DNA of 64,000 nucleotides from Chloranthus sessilifolius (taxonomy: Eukaryota; Streptophyta; Magnoliopsida; Chloranthales; Chloranthaceae), in assembly GCA_021018995.1 (NCBI GenBank), contig CM037597.1, positions 3,051,299 to 3,115,298 on the forward strand, read 5' to 3'. Below are positions 37,448 to 59,412 of this stretch, one piece after another. Position 1 is the first letter of the stretch, and each line of letters begins with the position of its first letter. A program made the position numbers and the translations under genes. The notes under the pieces were generated by a model that had not been told where the DNA came from, ran no database searches, and saw nothing but the letters and a program-made list of their open reading frames with translations.

Positions 37448-40400
37448 CAAATTCCATTTTACTTGATGGATATTGCTCTACAAGTGCTGGTCGTTTGTCC
37501 AGTCACTGATTTACATTTATATACATATCTGTTGTATTTTTTCTGCATGTATATTGTTGTAATTCATTTTAAAGTGTTGATTAGCAAAGCTATAAGTCTT
37601 GGGTTATTAAATCTCTGAGCATAAACAATGATTACACTGAACATAATTATTAGCTGCCATCAGTACTTGGTTCTAATTTCATTTTTTTGAAATTTTATAT
37701 TGAATATCTGAACAGTTGGCCATATGTTCATAAGCCATGGATAATAAACTACATTGATAAGTATTTTATCTTCTGCAAAAGGTGAGATATTTTCTATTTT
37801 ACTTTAGTGCAGTTGCTTATCAACATGTGTCTGACTTAGTTTCTGAAAATTTTGATCACCATATTTTTTTAAACCATCTTTAAGAACCCCAGTTGTCATT
37901 GTTTTAAATATCAAATATGAAGGATTTGTGAAGCATGCATTGGCATTTTAAATCCTACTAGCACTAAGGTCATTTCATAAGGTGGGGAAGAAATTTTAAG
38001 CATTTCTTTTAGTTTTCAGTGTTCAAATTGTTTCTGAACATTTGAAAAGAGGGGGTATCTTAATATTCCTCTATAAGTTAGCCACAAGAAGCATGCCCCT
38101 TTTTTCCTACTGTTTCATAAATTAAAGTTGGTCCAACATGTAAAATGCAAATTAACTAATATAAATTGCAATTGTTGTAGATTGTTTACGATGTAACTGA
38201 GATGGAAAGCTTCAACAATGTCAAGCAATGGCTGAGTGAGATTGATAGATATGCAAATGATAGTGTGTGCAAGCTGCTTGTTGGGAATAAATGTGATTTG
38301 GTTGAGAACAAAGTCGTGGACACACAAACTGCTAAGGTACATTCTGACAACCTCAAATCTATTTTGTTGCCTTCTCCTTGTACGGAGAATCCGGTAGAGG
38401 AAATTTTGGGTAGACTAATAAAAGTTCTGTGATCTCACCTCCTCCAGCTAGTACACATTGATCGCCTCTGAATCAGACGATGGAGATCGTTTTTCGTCCT
38501 AGATAATGGGCGTACCATCAGATGATTTTTTTATTATACGTGGTACAAATATAAAAAAGTGACCCTAAAATCATGCTTGAGCGTTGATGTGTGTCACATG
38601 ATTTGTAGGGTCACTTTTTGGGATGTGCGCTACGTGGAATAGAAAACTGACTGCCTGATGGAACACCCATGATCTGAAAATCCGTTGTGTGGATGATTGA
38701 GATGAAATATGATCTCCATCATCTGATTCAAAGGCGGTCAATGCATGCCGGCTGAACGAGATGGGGTGAGATCACAGTTCTGCGGGGTGATGGGCATCTT
38801 CTTAGTAGTAAGAAGAGACATGAAGGATTGTGGACTGATGAAGTTTAGGCCTAAACAGAAATGAGTGGAGAAATAAGATTGGCTAAGCTGATCCTAGATG
38901 GGACAAACCACTGATGGTGATGACCTAAAAAATTTGGCATTAATTTGTTAATCATTAAAGATTATTGACTAATTAATTGGGATTAGACAACAATTAATAT
39001 TCATAGATTTGAAGATAAACAAATTTTTGTTTAGGTTAATAACTAATACCACATTCATGTTACTTAGAATATGATTTGCACATACTGAGCCGAATGAATT
39101 GGCATAAAAACTGCAGGCGTGTGCAGATGAGCTTGGGATCCCTTTCCTTGAGACGAGCGCGAAAGACTCGATTAATGTCGAGAAAGCCTTCTTAACCATG
39201 TCTGCGGAGATTAAGAAAAGGTTAACCCTCATGTTAACTCTTCTTTTTTACTTTTTCGGTGGCAGACTTGTAATTCTTTTAATAAGTTTGCTAGCGCAAA
39301 CATGTAATTACAAGTTTGCCACTGAAAAAACAAAAAAGGGCCTATTTGCCCTTCATTTATTTATCATAATGCCTCTGCATAGGCACATTTTGGTCCGGGG
39401 ATGCTAACCTCATAATAAAGAGGGTGAGGTTAGCATTCCCTCATATATATTGAGTGATTAATCTGTGCTGATTTCCTGCGTCAATTATTCATTTAAGATT
39501 GAATTTTCATTTCTTTAAGCAATTTCTCTATACCCATATTTATTAAACTCTATCTTGTAATGAAGTCATAGATGTTATAAGTGGATATAAACATGTTAAA
39601 AAATTCACAAAATTAGAGAGAATGAATTCATTAAAATTCTGGAATCCCTCCACCTTCACAGTTTATCCAAACTCCTTGGCTTTTCAATAATTTCTTTGCG
39701 TGTATGGTTTGGATAATTTACACATGTGGCTCCTCTCCAATATTTCAGACTCTATTGGACCCCTTTCTATGATGCTATTTTAATTTGTGTCCTGTCACTA
39801 GTTTCTTATTGGATTTGCTTAGCCTGAATGGGTGCACTAGAGACACTTGTTTAAGAAGTACCAAATATTGCTTCATTATGACATAATGTAATAAATCAGG
39901 ACTTTTCTATTGAAAAATTATTTAGAACTCATGAAAAATAAACAATAATTCATCAAATAGATAAAAATTTTCTTGTTAATGTTTTCTACCCATATGGAGT
40001 AATTCTTTGTAGTTGTTACAATCATGGTCCAAGTTTTCAGAAAAAACCATTACGAATCAGTTTCGGAGGCCACTGGTACGATCAAGGTATCAAACTTGGT
40101 ATCGGTATCGGGTATTGGTCCATGGATGACCAATACGAATTGACCGATACCGAGTTGTATCGGCACCTTTAAAAGAAAATAGAGGTATTGGCTGATAGCG
40201 TTACCATATGCCGATACCGATACCCGAGTTGATACCTGATACGTATCTGCGCTGATATGTATCGGCTTACCGAAAAACTGATACGTATCAGTATTAGCCG
40301 ATATTTGATTCCATGGGTACATTACTTTGAATGTATCGTTTCTGTGCATTACATATATATTGGTATGTATAGGACGTTACATACCAATGTATTGTTTGGA

Positions 40401-40644
40401 ACGAATACTTATCGGTTTTGGAGTTGGACGATATGTACTGGAAAACTGGTATTTCAAACCATGGTTACCATAGCATCGTTTTAACAAAAGAAGTTTGTCA
40501 CTTGGATCCAATTTGAAACCAATTCTCATTTCCTTTGTTCTTTCTCGCAGAATGGGAAACCAGCCAACCACAAACAAGAATCCAGCAAACACTGTTCAAA
40601 TGAAGGGGCAACCAATTCAGCAGAAAAGCAATTGTTGTGGTTAG
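32174..40644 (+). CDS. RABD1: Rab GTPase, RABD1 (Rab1) type
   Basis: Eight exons: 32174-32187, 32283-32355, 32462-32509, 32594-32641, 37296-37367, 38181-38336, 39117-39220 and 40551-40644 (TAG). All are GT-AG with matching phases, giving 202 residues, normal for Rab1. Motifs: P-loop GDSSVGKS (15-22), switch I Thr40 in STIGVDF, WDTAGQE (62-68) with the catalytic Gln, NKCD (121-124), ETSAK (149-153) and C-terminal NCCG for double prenylation. The start [20 protein letters not shown] and the segment [13 protein letters not shown] resemble Arabidopsis RABD1 more than RABD2. The family regulates ER-to-Golgi vesicle traffic on the cytosolic face of membranes. Exon 1 codes only four residues plus two bases. 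Intron 4 is 4.65 kb and contains a hAT element; intron 6 has a MITE, and intron 7 a MITE and nested GATACG elements. No inactivating change is seen. Confidence 0.96.
32766..34125. repeat. Tandem duplication of intron sequence split by a hAT insertion
   Basis: GATGTTTATGTGCTGTGC...AAATCTATTTGAAATGATAA at 32768-32824 recurs at 34040-34096. The transposon at 32931-34039 sits in the second copy, within its GTTTATGTGCTG. So a segment of roughly 155 bp was duplicated first and one copy was then hit. Confidence 0.75.
32931..34039. mobile_element. Non-autonomous hAT element, CAGTGGCGGAACCA ends
   Basis: 1,109 bp with left end CAGTGGCGGAACCA and right end TGGTTCCACCACTG, inverted with one mismatch. 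The 8-bp target duplication GTTTATGT is exact (32923-32930 and 34040-34047), the hAT hallmark. No transposase frame remains. It contains a duplicated ACTACATTAGTACGGTGG unit (33138-33230) and a GA-rich stretch at 33700-33870. CAGTGGCGGA ends are known for plant hAT-like families. It lies in intron 4 of the RABD1-like gene. Confidence 0.92.
34330..34473. repeat. Repeat shared with 45837-45985
   Basis: GGAGCTCACCTTAGGCGTA...AATCCAATTTGTCCAAGTGGCTA...CAGCCAAAACAACATGC is repeated with changes at about 45837-45985. The copy here is cut by the fold-back element starting at 34474. Family type is not known. Confidence 0.65.
34474..34865. mobile_element. GTCACC-type fold-back element in RABD1-like intron
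   Basis: 392 bp with ends CATAGTCACCAAGACGG and TGTTTGTGACCATG. Flanks CATACCAG and CTCACCAG match 6 of 8. The interior has GGAAAAATGG and ACGCATTTTAAATGAAAA words and their inverse. Confidence 0.7.
35280..35720. repeat. Possible fold-back segment in RABD1-like intron
   Basis: AATTGTAAAAGATTAGC...CAGTCTTTTACAATT (35347-35396) is a short perfect-armed hairpin. GGTGCCACTGCCAG and GGCACCCACCGTCAG face each other. A 200-bp GAA-rich stretch follows (35455-35610). Borders are unclear. Confidence 0.4.
37381..37445. repeat. TA microsatellite 13 bp after RABD1-like exon 5 donor
   Basis: About 64 bp of TA repeats follow the donor GTAAGAACTTGA at 37368. Any YIYIYI open frame here is an artefact of the repeat. 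Confidence 0.97.
38420..38785. mobile_element. Long-TIR MITE, GATCTTGAGACC family, in RABD1-like intron 6
   Basis: Left AGTTCTGTGATCTCACC pairs with right GGTGAGATCACAGTTCT and continues inward through GATCGCCTCTGAATCAGACG against TCTGATTCAAAGGCGGTC. Arms are about 100 bp. Core phrases match the copies at 18201-18531 and 59036-59412. It begins about 80 bp after the exon 6 donor. Confidence 0.88.
39221..39445. mobile_element. Small inverted-repeat element abutting RABD1-like exon 7 donor
   Basis: GGTGGCAGACTTGTAATT (39258-39275) faces AATTACAAGTTTGCCACTG (39307-39325). A second hairpin GGATGCTAACCTCA/TGAGGTTAGCATTCC spans 39397-39440. The intron donor GTTAACCCTC at 39221 resembles the hairpin arm, so the element may supply the donor flank. 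Element type is not resolved. Confidence 0.45.
40023..40463. mobile_element. GATACG fold-back element, copy 12 (outer, hosts a nested copy)
   Basis: Ends CATGGTCCAAGTTTTCAG and CTGGTATTTCAAACCATG. Flanks GTTACAAT (40015-40022) and GTTACCAT (40464-40471) match 7 of 8. The 233-bp family member at 40083-40315 sits inside it. Lies in the last intron of the RABD1-like gene, 87 bp before the acceptor. Confidence 0.85.
40083..40315. mobile_element. GATACG fold-back element, copy 13 (nested)
   Basis: 233 bp with CAAGGTATCAAACTTGG and GATATTTGATTCCATG ends. Flanks GGTACGAT (40075-40082) and GGTACATT (40316-40323) match 6 of 8. It is inserted into copy 12. Confidence 0.85.
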
Positions 40645-41908
40645 CCATTCATTCATCTTGTATCTTTATGTTGTACTTCTCAATCAAAATAGTTGTGAAA
40701 TATTTTAGATCTCTGACTTTGAATATTCCATAACTTGAAAGCTAGTACCAATGAGTACCTTTATATTTCTATAGGGGAAATGTCAAAAGTTTGACAAATT
40801 TCCATCACGGATTGTATGAAGAAGAGTAAGCATTATCAGGAAAGCTTATCTAGAAAGAATTGGTATATCAGGAAAGCTTATCTAGAAAGAGTTGGTATTA
40901 GGAACCCGATAATTTATGAGCATGCAAATCAGTGAAAGAACACTTTTGATCTTTCATTGATTGGTGTTCAACAATATCCAAGGTTGTTGGAAGGAGATTG
41001 ACCTGAGTGCTAAGGCGCTTCATCGTAATGAATATCTGTTGCAGCAATATCTCGGCAGGGATTCGTTTTTCTGTCCAAGTCAGATCAATTAGAAAAGATT
41101 CATGAAAATTCTTGGGATTATAAAAAGGGTGCCATTACTTGCACACGAGAAGTTTGCCCTTACACAAAATGTTAAAGAAAGATTTGATATTTTGGGGTCA
41201 TCTGCCTTGTGAAAACACCATCTAAACTGTCTGATTTGAAGGTTATGATCTAAAGTTCTCTGTTGTGAAAAATTGGAACAAAATATGATATCTATCATAT
41301 GATTCAATGCAAGTCAGCTGTTTAATCTTGGCTGAATTGAAAATCATAGGATCTGATTTATCTTATGATTGCGTCGAAAACTATTTTCGATATGTGATTA
41401 GAAAACCTAAAAGTGGATCTGGTTTTTTTTATGAGTGCATCGATAACTCTCTTGAATGTGGTTAAAAGCCGAAAAGTCTCACAAAATGAATGGCTGCCAT
41501 GCAACTGTCCAAATTTGTGTTAGCCACTCAAGTTTTATTACTTGTAGTCTCTTAATCACATGGTATGATGGCCTCGTGAATCACATTGCCAACAATGCGC
41601 ACTTCTCGGACCAAGAAAGTGGAACTGCTTGACGCCGCATATTAGAACTCATTAAAGACTGATTCGAATCATTATGCTCAATAAAAGAAACGAGTGAAGC
41701 ACGAATAGAACAATGCTCGATAAAAGAAATGAGGGAAGCACCAATAGAGCAATATTGAAAGGGAAAAATGCTTTAAAAATGAATGTGTTTCCATGTAATA
41801 GTCAAGAAATCGAGTTGGAATAACCTGTTCTTCTTGAATATCCTTCAAGTTTTCTTTAGTCTATTCTAGCATAAGAGACAAGGAAGTAAGGCATGGTGCA
41901 CTCGGGAA

Positions 41909-42055
41909 CCAGGATCAAAATTTTGGCCAAAATGACCGAAATGATTGATTTCAGTCCCTACTGAAATGATAATTTACATTTTCGATAGTTTTTGGCTGAA
42001 ATTTTGGTTTCGGTCCCCTTTGAAATCAAAATGAAAATCGAAATTTTGATCCTTG
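41909..42055. mobile_element. GAAACCG fold-back element, intergenic
   Basis: 147 bp with ends CCAGGATCAAAATTTTGG and GAAATTTTGATCCTTG. Flanks CTCGGGAA and CTCGAGAA match 7 of 8. The interior repeats ATTTTGG/GAAAT and TTTCGGTCCC words instead of GATACG. Confidence 0.82.
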
Positions 42056-42310
42056 CTCGAGAATATAGTTCAGCTCAGGTCAGGGTTATCCGTTTCCATA
42101 AAAGGATTATTGAACTGTGAACCGGTTCGGCTCGAGTTGTTTCCGGTTGGTTTTCCCACAAACTATACGTACACCTAAAAAATATTAGGCAGAGGTTTGA
42201 ACTGTTGACTACTACAGCTTTAGGTGCTTAGCCATATGTCCATTCACAAAGTCCGGGATATGACAATAATTCGGCAAAGCATCTAATTTGAGATTTTTTT
42301 TGTCAAATTC

Positions 42311-42348
<38 letters not shown>

Positions 42349-42375
42349 GAAAGCATCTAATTTTGAAATTTTTTT

Positions 42376-42732
42376 AGTGCTTTTTTTTTGAAGTGATGGG
42401 TGGCATAGAGTTCACTTTACTAATCAGGGTTAAACTTTTAAAATATTTTTAAAGTTATATTCTTTTTCAACTGTCATTCTTGACTTTTTTAGAAGTCTTT
42501 TTAAAGTCTTTTTTTTTTTTTTCTCTCATCTCTTTTTTTAAAAAAGTGTCAAACTTATTTTTTCATATATATTTTACTCAAAAAATATAAGTGCTCGGTA
42601 GCGAAGCGCCAACACTCCGAGAGTGAGGTGCTGAGTGAAGAAAGAAGGAATTTAATTTTAAAATATTTTAAAAGTATAACCCTAATTAGTAAAGTGGGCC
42701 CCATACCACCTATCACTTCACAAAAAGGGACT
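42376..42732. mobile_element. Long-TIR MITE with GAAGTGATGGGTGG arms
   Basis: Left GAAGTGATGGGTGGCATAG...CACTTTACTAATCAGGGTTA pairs with right TAACCCTAATTAGTAAAGTG...TACCACCTATCACTTC over at least 65 bp. The outermost bases may include the adjoining T and A runs. A TA duplication is possible but not certain. Confidence 0.82.
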
Positions 42733-42781
42733 ACATATTGCGCCAATATCAATTGACGCCTGGGCGCATATCCCCGACCCC

Positions 42782-42847
<66 letters not shown>

Positions 42848-43104
42848 ATTATAGCTCTTTAATATAAGACCCTACATTAGATATCAACAATTCAAATGAT
42901 AACCTCTCTTTTAGACAATTTCATTGATAAAAACTAAGTATCTAAGTAGGTTAGAAAGTCGGGTGGGGTGCATGTTAAGTCAAACAGAAGGTGAGCTCCC
43001 TTTGATCCTTAGCTGATACACCATATTATTTTAGATAGTGAGTTAGTGTAAGGTCCAACCCAAAAGAAAATAGGTGGGAAACTGTGATGATGATGAGTTA
43101 GAAT

Positions 43105-43298
43105 AATGGATCAAGATACCGAATTTCCAGTAGGTATCATCCACCTCTAAAACCGATACCTATCGCCCGATAGGTCCAGGTTCCAGATGATACGTGGGTA
43201 TGTAGCATTCAATACATCACCAATATATATGTAATGCACCAGTAAGATACATTTAAATTATCATACCGATGACCTCCGAAACCAATACGTATCATTTG
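43105..43298. mobile_element. GATACG fold-back element, copy 14 (decayed)
   Basis: About 194 bp. Left AATGGATCAAGATACCG, right CGTATCATTTG. Flanks GTTAGAAT and GTAAGAAT match 7 of 8. Interior words are partly lost. Confidence 0.65.
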
Positions 43299-43674
43299 GT
43301 AAGAATAGGGCACCTGACCTGCTCGCCAAAAGTGACCTGGTACTATGTGAGAGAGCCCAAAAGTGCCACAAAATGAACTGCTACCATGCAATTGCCCAAA
43401 GTTATTTTAGCCGTTCATTTTCTAGCACTTGTAGCATCTTAATCACAAAGTAGAAATAGTTATTTGATGCAATAGTAAGACTGAATCCGATCTATATGAT
43501 GGTCTTGTGATCCATGTGGCACCCACATGAAACCCAAAAATAGTCACATGTACAAAATTATGGTGAGCGGGTTGGTCGCCCTATACTAGCTCCGGATGCT
43601 AGCATAATGGCTGAGTTTGGGATTGCTCTTTGGAGGTAAAGAGTAGCTCATTGCTATGATACAGAGCACTTTAA

Positions 43675-43816
43675 TATGAGACTCTGTTTGGTTGTAAGTG
43701 CTCTTAGCTCTTTCGGAGAGTGAAAGTTCTGAATTTGGTTATCTTTAAAAGAGCAATTTAAACCTGCTCTTTTAGGTGGACTGCTCTTTGGCTCCAAAGA
43801 GCGACCCCAAACAGAA
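43675..43816. mobile_element. MITE with TGTTTGG ends, copy 2
   Basis: TCTGTTTGGTTGTAAGTGCTC faces GAGCGACCCCAAACAGA. It shares GAGCTCTTT/AAAGAGC words with 30136-30377 and 63609-63775. Confidence 0.7.
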
Positions 43817-44138
43817 AGTTTACCGAAAATTCAACAATCTAAACTGAACTCTCATAACCCACTTAAGTTTACCACTTCCACAAATTTTTGCTTTTTTAAT
43901 GGCTCAATTTCACTGATTGAAGTCTGATATTTTTTCCATCTACTCCTCCCACAACAAAGCAAATACTCTGAAATCCCAAAAAAATAATGTAAAAAAAATA
44001 CTACAAATACCTCATAATACAAGTTCCGGAAAATCCGAAAATGGACTGATCGATCCCAACAAAGAACAACCACACATCAAAGCTAAAATTTTCCAACTAA
44101 TAATCCACAAAAAGAACAATTATGATCGAAAATTCACC

Positions 44139-55712
<11,574 letters not shown>

Positions 55713-55795
55713 TTACTATAAACAAGAGATCTAAATTTAACAGAGCCCCGACTAATTGGGGACGACTCTGGACAAAAAATCAAAATGACGGTTTC

Positions 55796-55812
55796 CTCTC
55801 TCTCTCTCTCTC
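55796..55812. repeat. CT/GA tract in RABA2-like leader region
   Basis: Minus-strand GAGAGAGAGAGAG about 105-120 bp upstream of the ATG, a common plant leader feature. Confidence 0.8.
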
Positions 55813-55834
55813 TTTCTCGCCGTCATACAGAGAA

Positions 55835-55841
55835 ATTTATA
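55835..55841 (-). promoter_or_regulatory. Candidate TATA box of RABA2-like gene
   Basis: Minus-strand TATAAAT in CATTATAAATTTCTC, about 145-150 bp upstream of the ATG. It would put the start near 55805 and the GA tract in the leader. Confidence 0.5.
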
Positions 55842-55939
55842 ATGTAAATGGCGAAAATGCCCTCCTTTCTTTTGAATAATGTCGTAAAGAAAGGAGACCA
55901 GTATCATTTTTATACCAAAAATGTCCCTACATATGCCTG

Positions 55940-56680
55940 AATTTTAAACACCATTTTAAGTACTAGGATGGTGATTAAATGATCTTACAGTCTTACGCCA
56001 TTAAATTTATACCTTTTATGCCACACCATCGAAGTGTATATTTATAATTATATGTCGTGTGGGCACATTTTGATAAATCTAAATTGTCTAAAGTGGCAAT
56101 CTCGCATTGGAACATATCTTAGTCCAAAGAAACATGCCTTTAGGCAAAGTATCAAATGCAATATCGGTCTCGGGAATCATTTTGCTGGAGTCTTATACAA
56201 ATCAGCCGATATGTATAGGCCAAATTTATTTTTTTTCAAAAGGAAACTAAAAGTCTACAAATCAGCCGATATGTATAGGCTAATTTTATTTTTTTTAAAA
56301 AAGGAAACTAAAAGTCTCGATCGAAACCGAGACATATCTGTCGAAACCCGATGTGTATTGGTTGATACGGTATCAAATACCCGATATGAGATATTAATAC
56401 ATATCGATTTGACTAAAAATTGATATGTATCGCCGATGGGTATCGGTATCAGCCGATTTTTAATACCTTGCCTATAAGTAGATTGAAGAACTTTAATATC
56501 GGCCACTAAAACTAAAAACAATAGTTGATATTATAGTCAACAAATCGGATGGCTCAAACCTCTGAAATTTTATAATTTTCCCCCACATTTCCCTTCAATG
56601 TGAGGTCTACCACTTTAGCGGAGTGGATTACCTACATCTTTAAACCTTAATGGTGTAAGATCATTTAAAATATTAAGTCG
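55940..56680. mobile_element. MITE with GTTTAAATGATCTTAC arms, copy 3 (interrupted)
   Basis: Left ACCATTTTAAGTACTAGG...TAAATGATCTTACAG, right ATGGTGTAAGATCATTTAAA. The interior matches the copy at 44710 except for a GATACG element at 56145-56470, which breaks it between AAACATGCC and ATAAGTAG. It lies upstream of the RABA2-like promoter. Confidence 0.8.
56145..56470. mobile_element. GATACG fold-back element, copy 15 (nested in a MITE)
   Basis: 326 bp with ends CAAAGTATCAAATGC and TTTTTAATACCTTG. Flanks CCTTTAGG and CCTATAAG match 6 of 8. It has an internal direct duplication of about 62 bp (ACAAATCAGCCGATATGTAT twice, 56198 and 56259). Confidence 0.85.
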
Positions 56681-56689
56681 GATTTCTAG

Positions 56690-57060
56690 AAGGGCATACA
56701 CATGGGGCGACATCGCCTTGAATTGCACATAGGTGAGCCGAAGGTCTCCTATGTCTATAAGGGCGGGCCTAGGATGCGGTTATACTGACCATATCATGTG
56801 GGGTCAGATGTGTGGCTAGACTTAGGGACCAATGCGAGGCGACTTGGTGAGACTTCGGATGACTATTGTATTTAGTGGGATGAACCTTCTCGGGTGTTGC
56901 GTGGGACATTGTAGTGCTCGTAGAGCTTGTCCCAGAGGCGGACATGAAGTACCGGATGGCTTGTGGCTCGACACGGCCGAGACAGGTTAGCGCTACAATG
57001 TTTAGGGCAAGGTAACCGGATATGCTTGCCATTATTTACACCCGGTGAAATTGTGATCTA
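56690..57060. other. GC-richer unclassified segment
   Basis: GC content is above that of its surroundings and the sequence has no long exon-like frame. It may be a fragment of an LTR retrotransposon (GGGCGGGCC, GACACGGCCGAGACAGG), but no LTR ends or known domains are visible. Confidence 0.35.
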
Positions 57061-57144
57061 ACCCTACCTCCACCAGTCGGTATGCACTGACCATTTTTGA
57101 AATACCATGATAGAAGCATTCTTTGAAGCTTCTTAAGTTTTAAC

Positions 57145-57310
57145 CAAGGAATCAAATATCGGCCGATACCAATACATATCTGCAATATGTATTGATTTTC
57201 AGCCAAATCAATACGTATCGGTATCGGGTATCGACCGAGACTTATTGTTTTTTTTTTTTTTCGTATCGTTCCCCGGCAAACCAATATCCGAGACCGACAC
57301 CGATTTTAAA
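57145..57310. mobile_element. GATACG fold-back element, copy 16 (right end decayed)
   Basis: Starts CAAGGAATCAAATATCGG and contains GATACC/GTATCGGG words. The right end (GACACCGATTTTAAAA) no longer reads as the inverse. Confidence 0.6.
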
Positions 57311-57439
57311 AATAGCAAAAAATGTTTTGGAGGACTATGAAATATCAATGTTTGGTTTCAAATAAAAATAGTTTAAAAAATAGGACTATAAAGCAGACCC
57401 TAAATAGATTAAAAGGCTACTGAAGCAAGACGCAACCCG

Positions 57440-57630
57440 AATTATCTGGAAATCGGCTGATACTGAGTTTTATCGGTTCCATATATATATATATATAGAA
57501 AATAGAACTATCGGCCGATATTGGCCCATATTGGTCGATACCGATACCGATACCCGAGTTGATACCTAATACGTATCGATTTGTTAAAAAACCGATATGT
57601 AATGCAGATTGGCCAACATTTGATACCATG
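57440..57630. mobile_element. GATACG fold-back element, copy 17 (left end decayed)
   Basis: Words ATCGGCTGATACTGAG and ACCGATACCCGAGTTGATAC match the interior of 40083-40315. The right end is ACATTTGATACCATG. The left end is lost. Confidence 0.65.
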
Positions 57631-57676
57631 CTCATAAATAAAAGTGCATACTTATGTGAGAGATTTATTTTATTAG

Positions 57677-57678
<2 letters not shown>

Positions 57679-57760
<82 letters not shown>
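57679..57760. repeat. AT microsatellite, about 80 bp
   Basis: Uninterrupted AT repeats, the longest in the window. They are followed by CTAGGCTAGGG-type words (57765-57905), a low-complexity fold-back remnant. Confidence 0.97.
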
Positions 57761-57911
57761 CCTGCCTAGGTTAGGCTTATCAAAACCTGCTTACATTAGG
57801 GCCGGGATAGGGCCTAGCCATGATTCCTAGAGCTAGGCTAGGGACTAGTCATGTCCCGTAGGGCTAGACTAATTTTTTGGGTGGTCTAGCCATAACTTGG
57901 CCTGTTGAAAG

Positions 57912-58070
57912 CATGGTTCAAAATTTCAGCCGAAATGTTTCGGTTTCGGTCCCCACTGAAACTGAAACGACAACTCATATTTTTGGGTCCAAAATGTAGT
58001 GTGGTGAAGATTTCGGCCGAAATTTCAGTTTTGATCCCCACCAAAACAAAATCCGATTTTTTGATCCTTG
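57912..58070. mobile_element. GAAACCG fold-back element with exact duplication
   Basis: 159 bp with ends CATGGTTCAAAATTTCAG and GATTTTTTGATCCTTG. The 8-bp duplication GTTGAAAG is exact (57904-57911 and 58071-58078). The interior has TTTCGGTTTCGGTCCCC and GAAACTGAAACG words. Confidence 0.9.
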
Positions 58071-58119
58071 GTTGAAAGCCGTATGTGGTGGGCTCTCATC
58101 CGTCCATGAGTGTATGCGC

Positions 58120-58206
58120 CAAGGATCAAAATTTCGAGTTTCATTTCGGTTTTGGAGGGGATCGAAACCGAAATTTTGATCATTTCGGCTCAAATTTTAA
58201 TCCTTG
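58120..58206. mobile_element. GAAACCG fold-back element, minimal copy
   Basis: Only 87 bp with ends CAAGGATCAAAATTTCG and CAAATTTTAATCCTTG. Flanks GTATGCGC and ACATGCGC match 6 of 8. It lies 50 bp from the previous element. Confidence 0.82.
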
Positions 58207-58571
58207 ACATGCGCTCTCTTATTTTTTCATGCAAAATTAATAAATATTGTGTTACTTCTATGCTTTTACTATGAAAGAAGTTGCACATTGATTGAATGTT
58301 CCATATCATCATACATAGAGCAATGGACGGATTAAGATTAGGGCATCTCATTGTAGTAGGCACCATATTTTAATGAAAAAAACGTAACGTGTTGATTAAT
58401 AATTCCAAGTTGCAGAGTTTGACATTGTCCAAGGGACTTCAGATTTGCTCTTAAAAAAGGCCAACTTAGTCAACCACACACTAATGCAGTTAAAGTTTTA
58501 TAGATTAATGGCTCCACACCTATGTCAATGGGTGATTTAGGTTGGCCCACCCAAAAAAGTGCCTCAATTAA

Positions 58572-58738
58572 GGATGCAAATTTCGGATTTCGTTTTGATT
58601 TCGCTGGGATCGAAAGCCGAAATTTTGAACCAAAATTTCGGCTGAAAACATCAACACCATACAAAAATTCAGATAATTTGAGTTATGGTTTCGGAGACCG
58701 AAATCGAAACATTTTTGACCGAAATTTTGAACCTTGGT
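58572..58738. mobile_element. GAAACCG fold-back element
   Basis: Starts AAGGATGCAAATTTCGG and ends CGAAATTTTGAACCTTG. The interior has GAAAGCCGAAATTTTG and GGTTTCGGAGACCG words. Flanks CCTCAATT and TCCCAATT are similar. Confidence 0.7.
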
Positions 58739-59035
58739 CCCAATTAGATGATTTTGAAGGAACACCAACTCCGTAAACTGGTGGTTAAACTGGTGGTCAC
58801 TTATCACGACTCGTTTGATGAATTGAAAACTTGTCTCCTCCGTCAACACGCTTTTTCTGCACCTTAAACATATTGCTTACATAAGCATACAAAATTACTC
58901 ATTAATTAAGATGTCATTACAATTTACAACCGTCGGATAAAGCATTCATGACAAACAGATTTAAACCATTTCATCTAATCACTTCAATATAAAGTGCCCT
59001 TTATTTTAAAGGCTTTATAAGGGATGGGCTATTCA

Positions 59036-59412
59036 AACCCATTTTTCTTGTGAAGAGTATACGCTCTTTCACAGGAAAAAAATAATTGTCTGCTTTAAAT
59101 ATGGAGATCGTTTTTCATCCCAATCTTTTACACAATAGATCTTGAGATCATGACACACCTATCAGACGGTTAGATCTTGATTTCATGTGGCATACATCCC
59201 CGAAAGGGATTGTGATCATAAGCGTACCTATCAGCCAACCACCTTTAGGGATGTATGCCACATGGAATCAACATTTGACTGTTTAATAGTATATTGTGGT
59301 TTTAAGATCTATTATGTGGAAGATTGGGATAACGAGAACCTTCGTAGCCTAATTCAAGGTAGTCAATAATTTTTCCTGTGAAAGAGCGTGTGCTCTTGAC
59401 AAGAAAAACAGG
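59036..59412. mobile_element. Long-TIR MITE, GATCTTGAGACC family, copy 3
   Basis: The left end CCCATTTTTCTTGTGAAGAG...CTCTTTCACAGGAAAAA pairs with the right end TTTTTCCTGTGAAAGAGCGT...CTTGACAAGAAAAACAGG. The core has ATCTTGAGATCATG and a GTGGCATACATCCC pair. Intergenic. Confidence 0.85.

Larger units (their letters stand above)
40645..44138. other. Spacer between convergent RABD1-like and RABA2-like genes
   Basis: No exon seen. It contains the 3' flanks of both Rab genes, a truncated GGGAGCCATTACTTGCAC-type MITE (about 41125-41330), a GAAACCG element (41909-42055), a TA microsatellite (42310-42345), a long-TIR MITE (42376-42732), a CT/TA microsatellite (42780-42845), a decayed GATACG copy (43105-43298) and a TGTTTGG MITE (43675-43816). 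Confidence 0.65.

Noticed and set aside
37136-37618. 160-residue open frame on + strand and 87-residue one on - strand with YIYIYI runs
   Set aside because: They are made by the TA microsatellite after RABD1-like exon 5; no start context, conservation or splice logic supports a protein.
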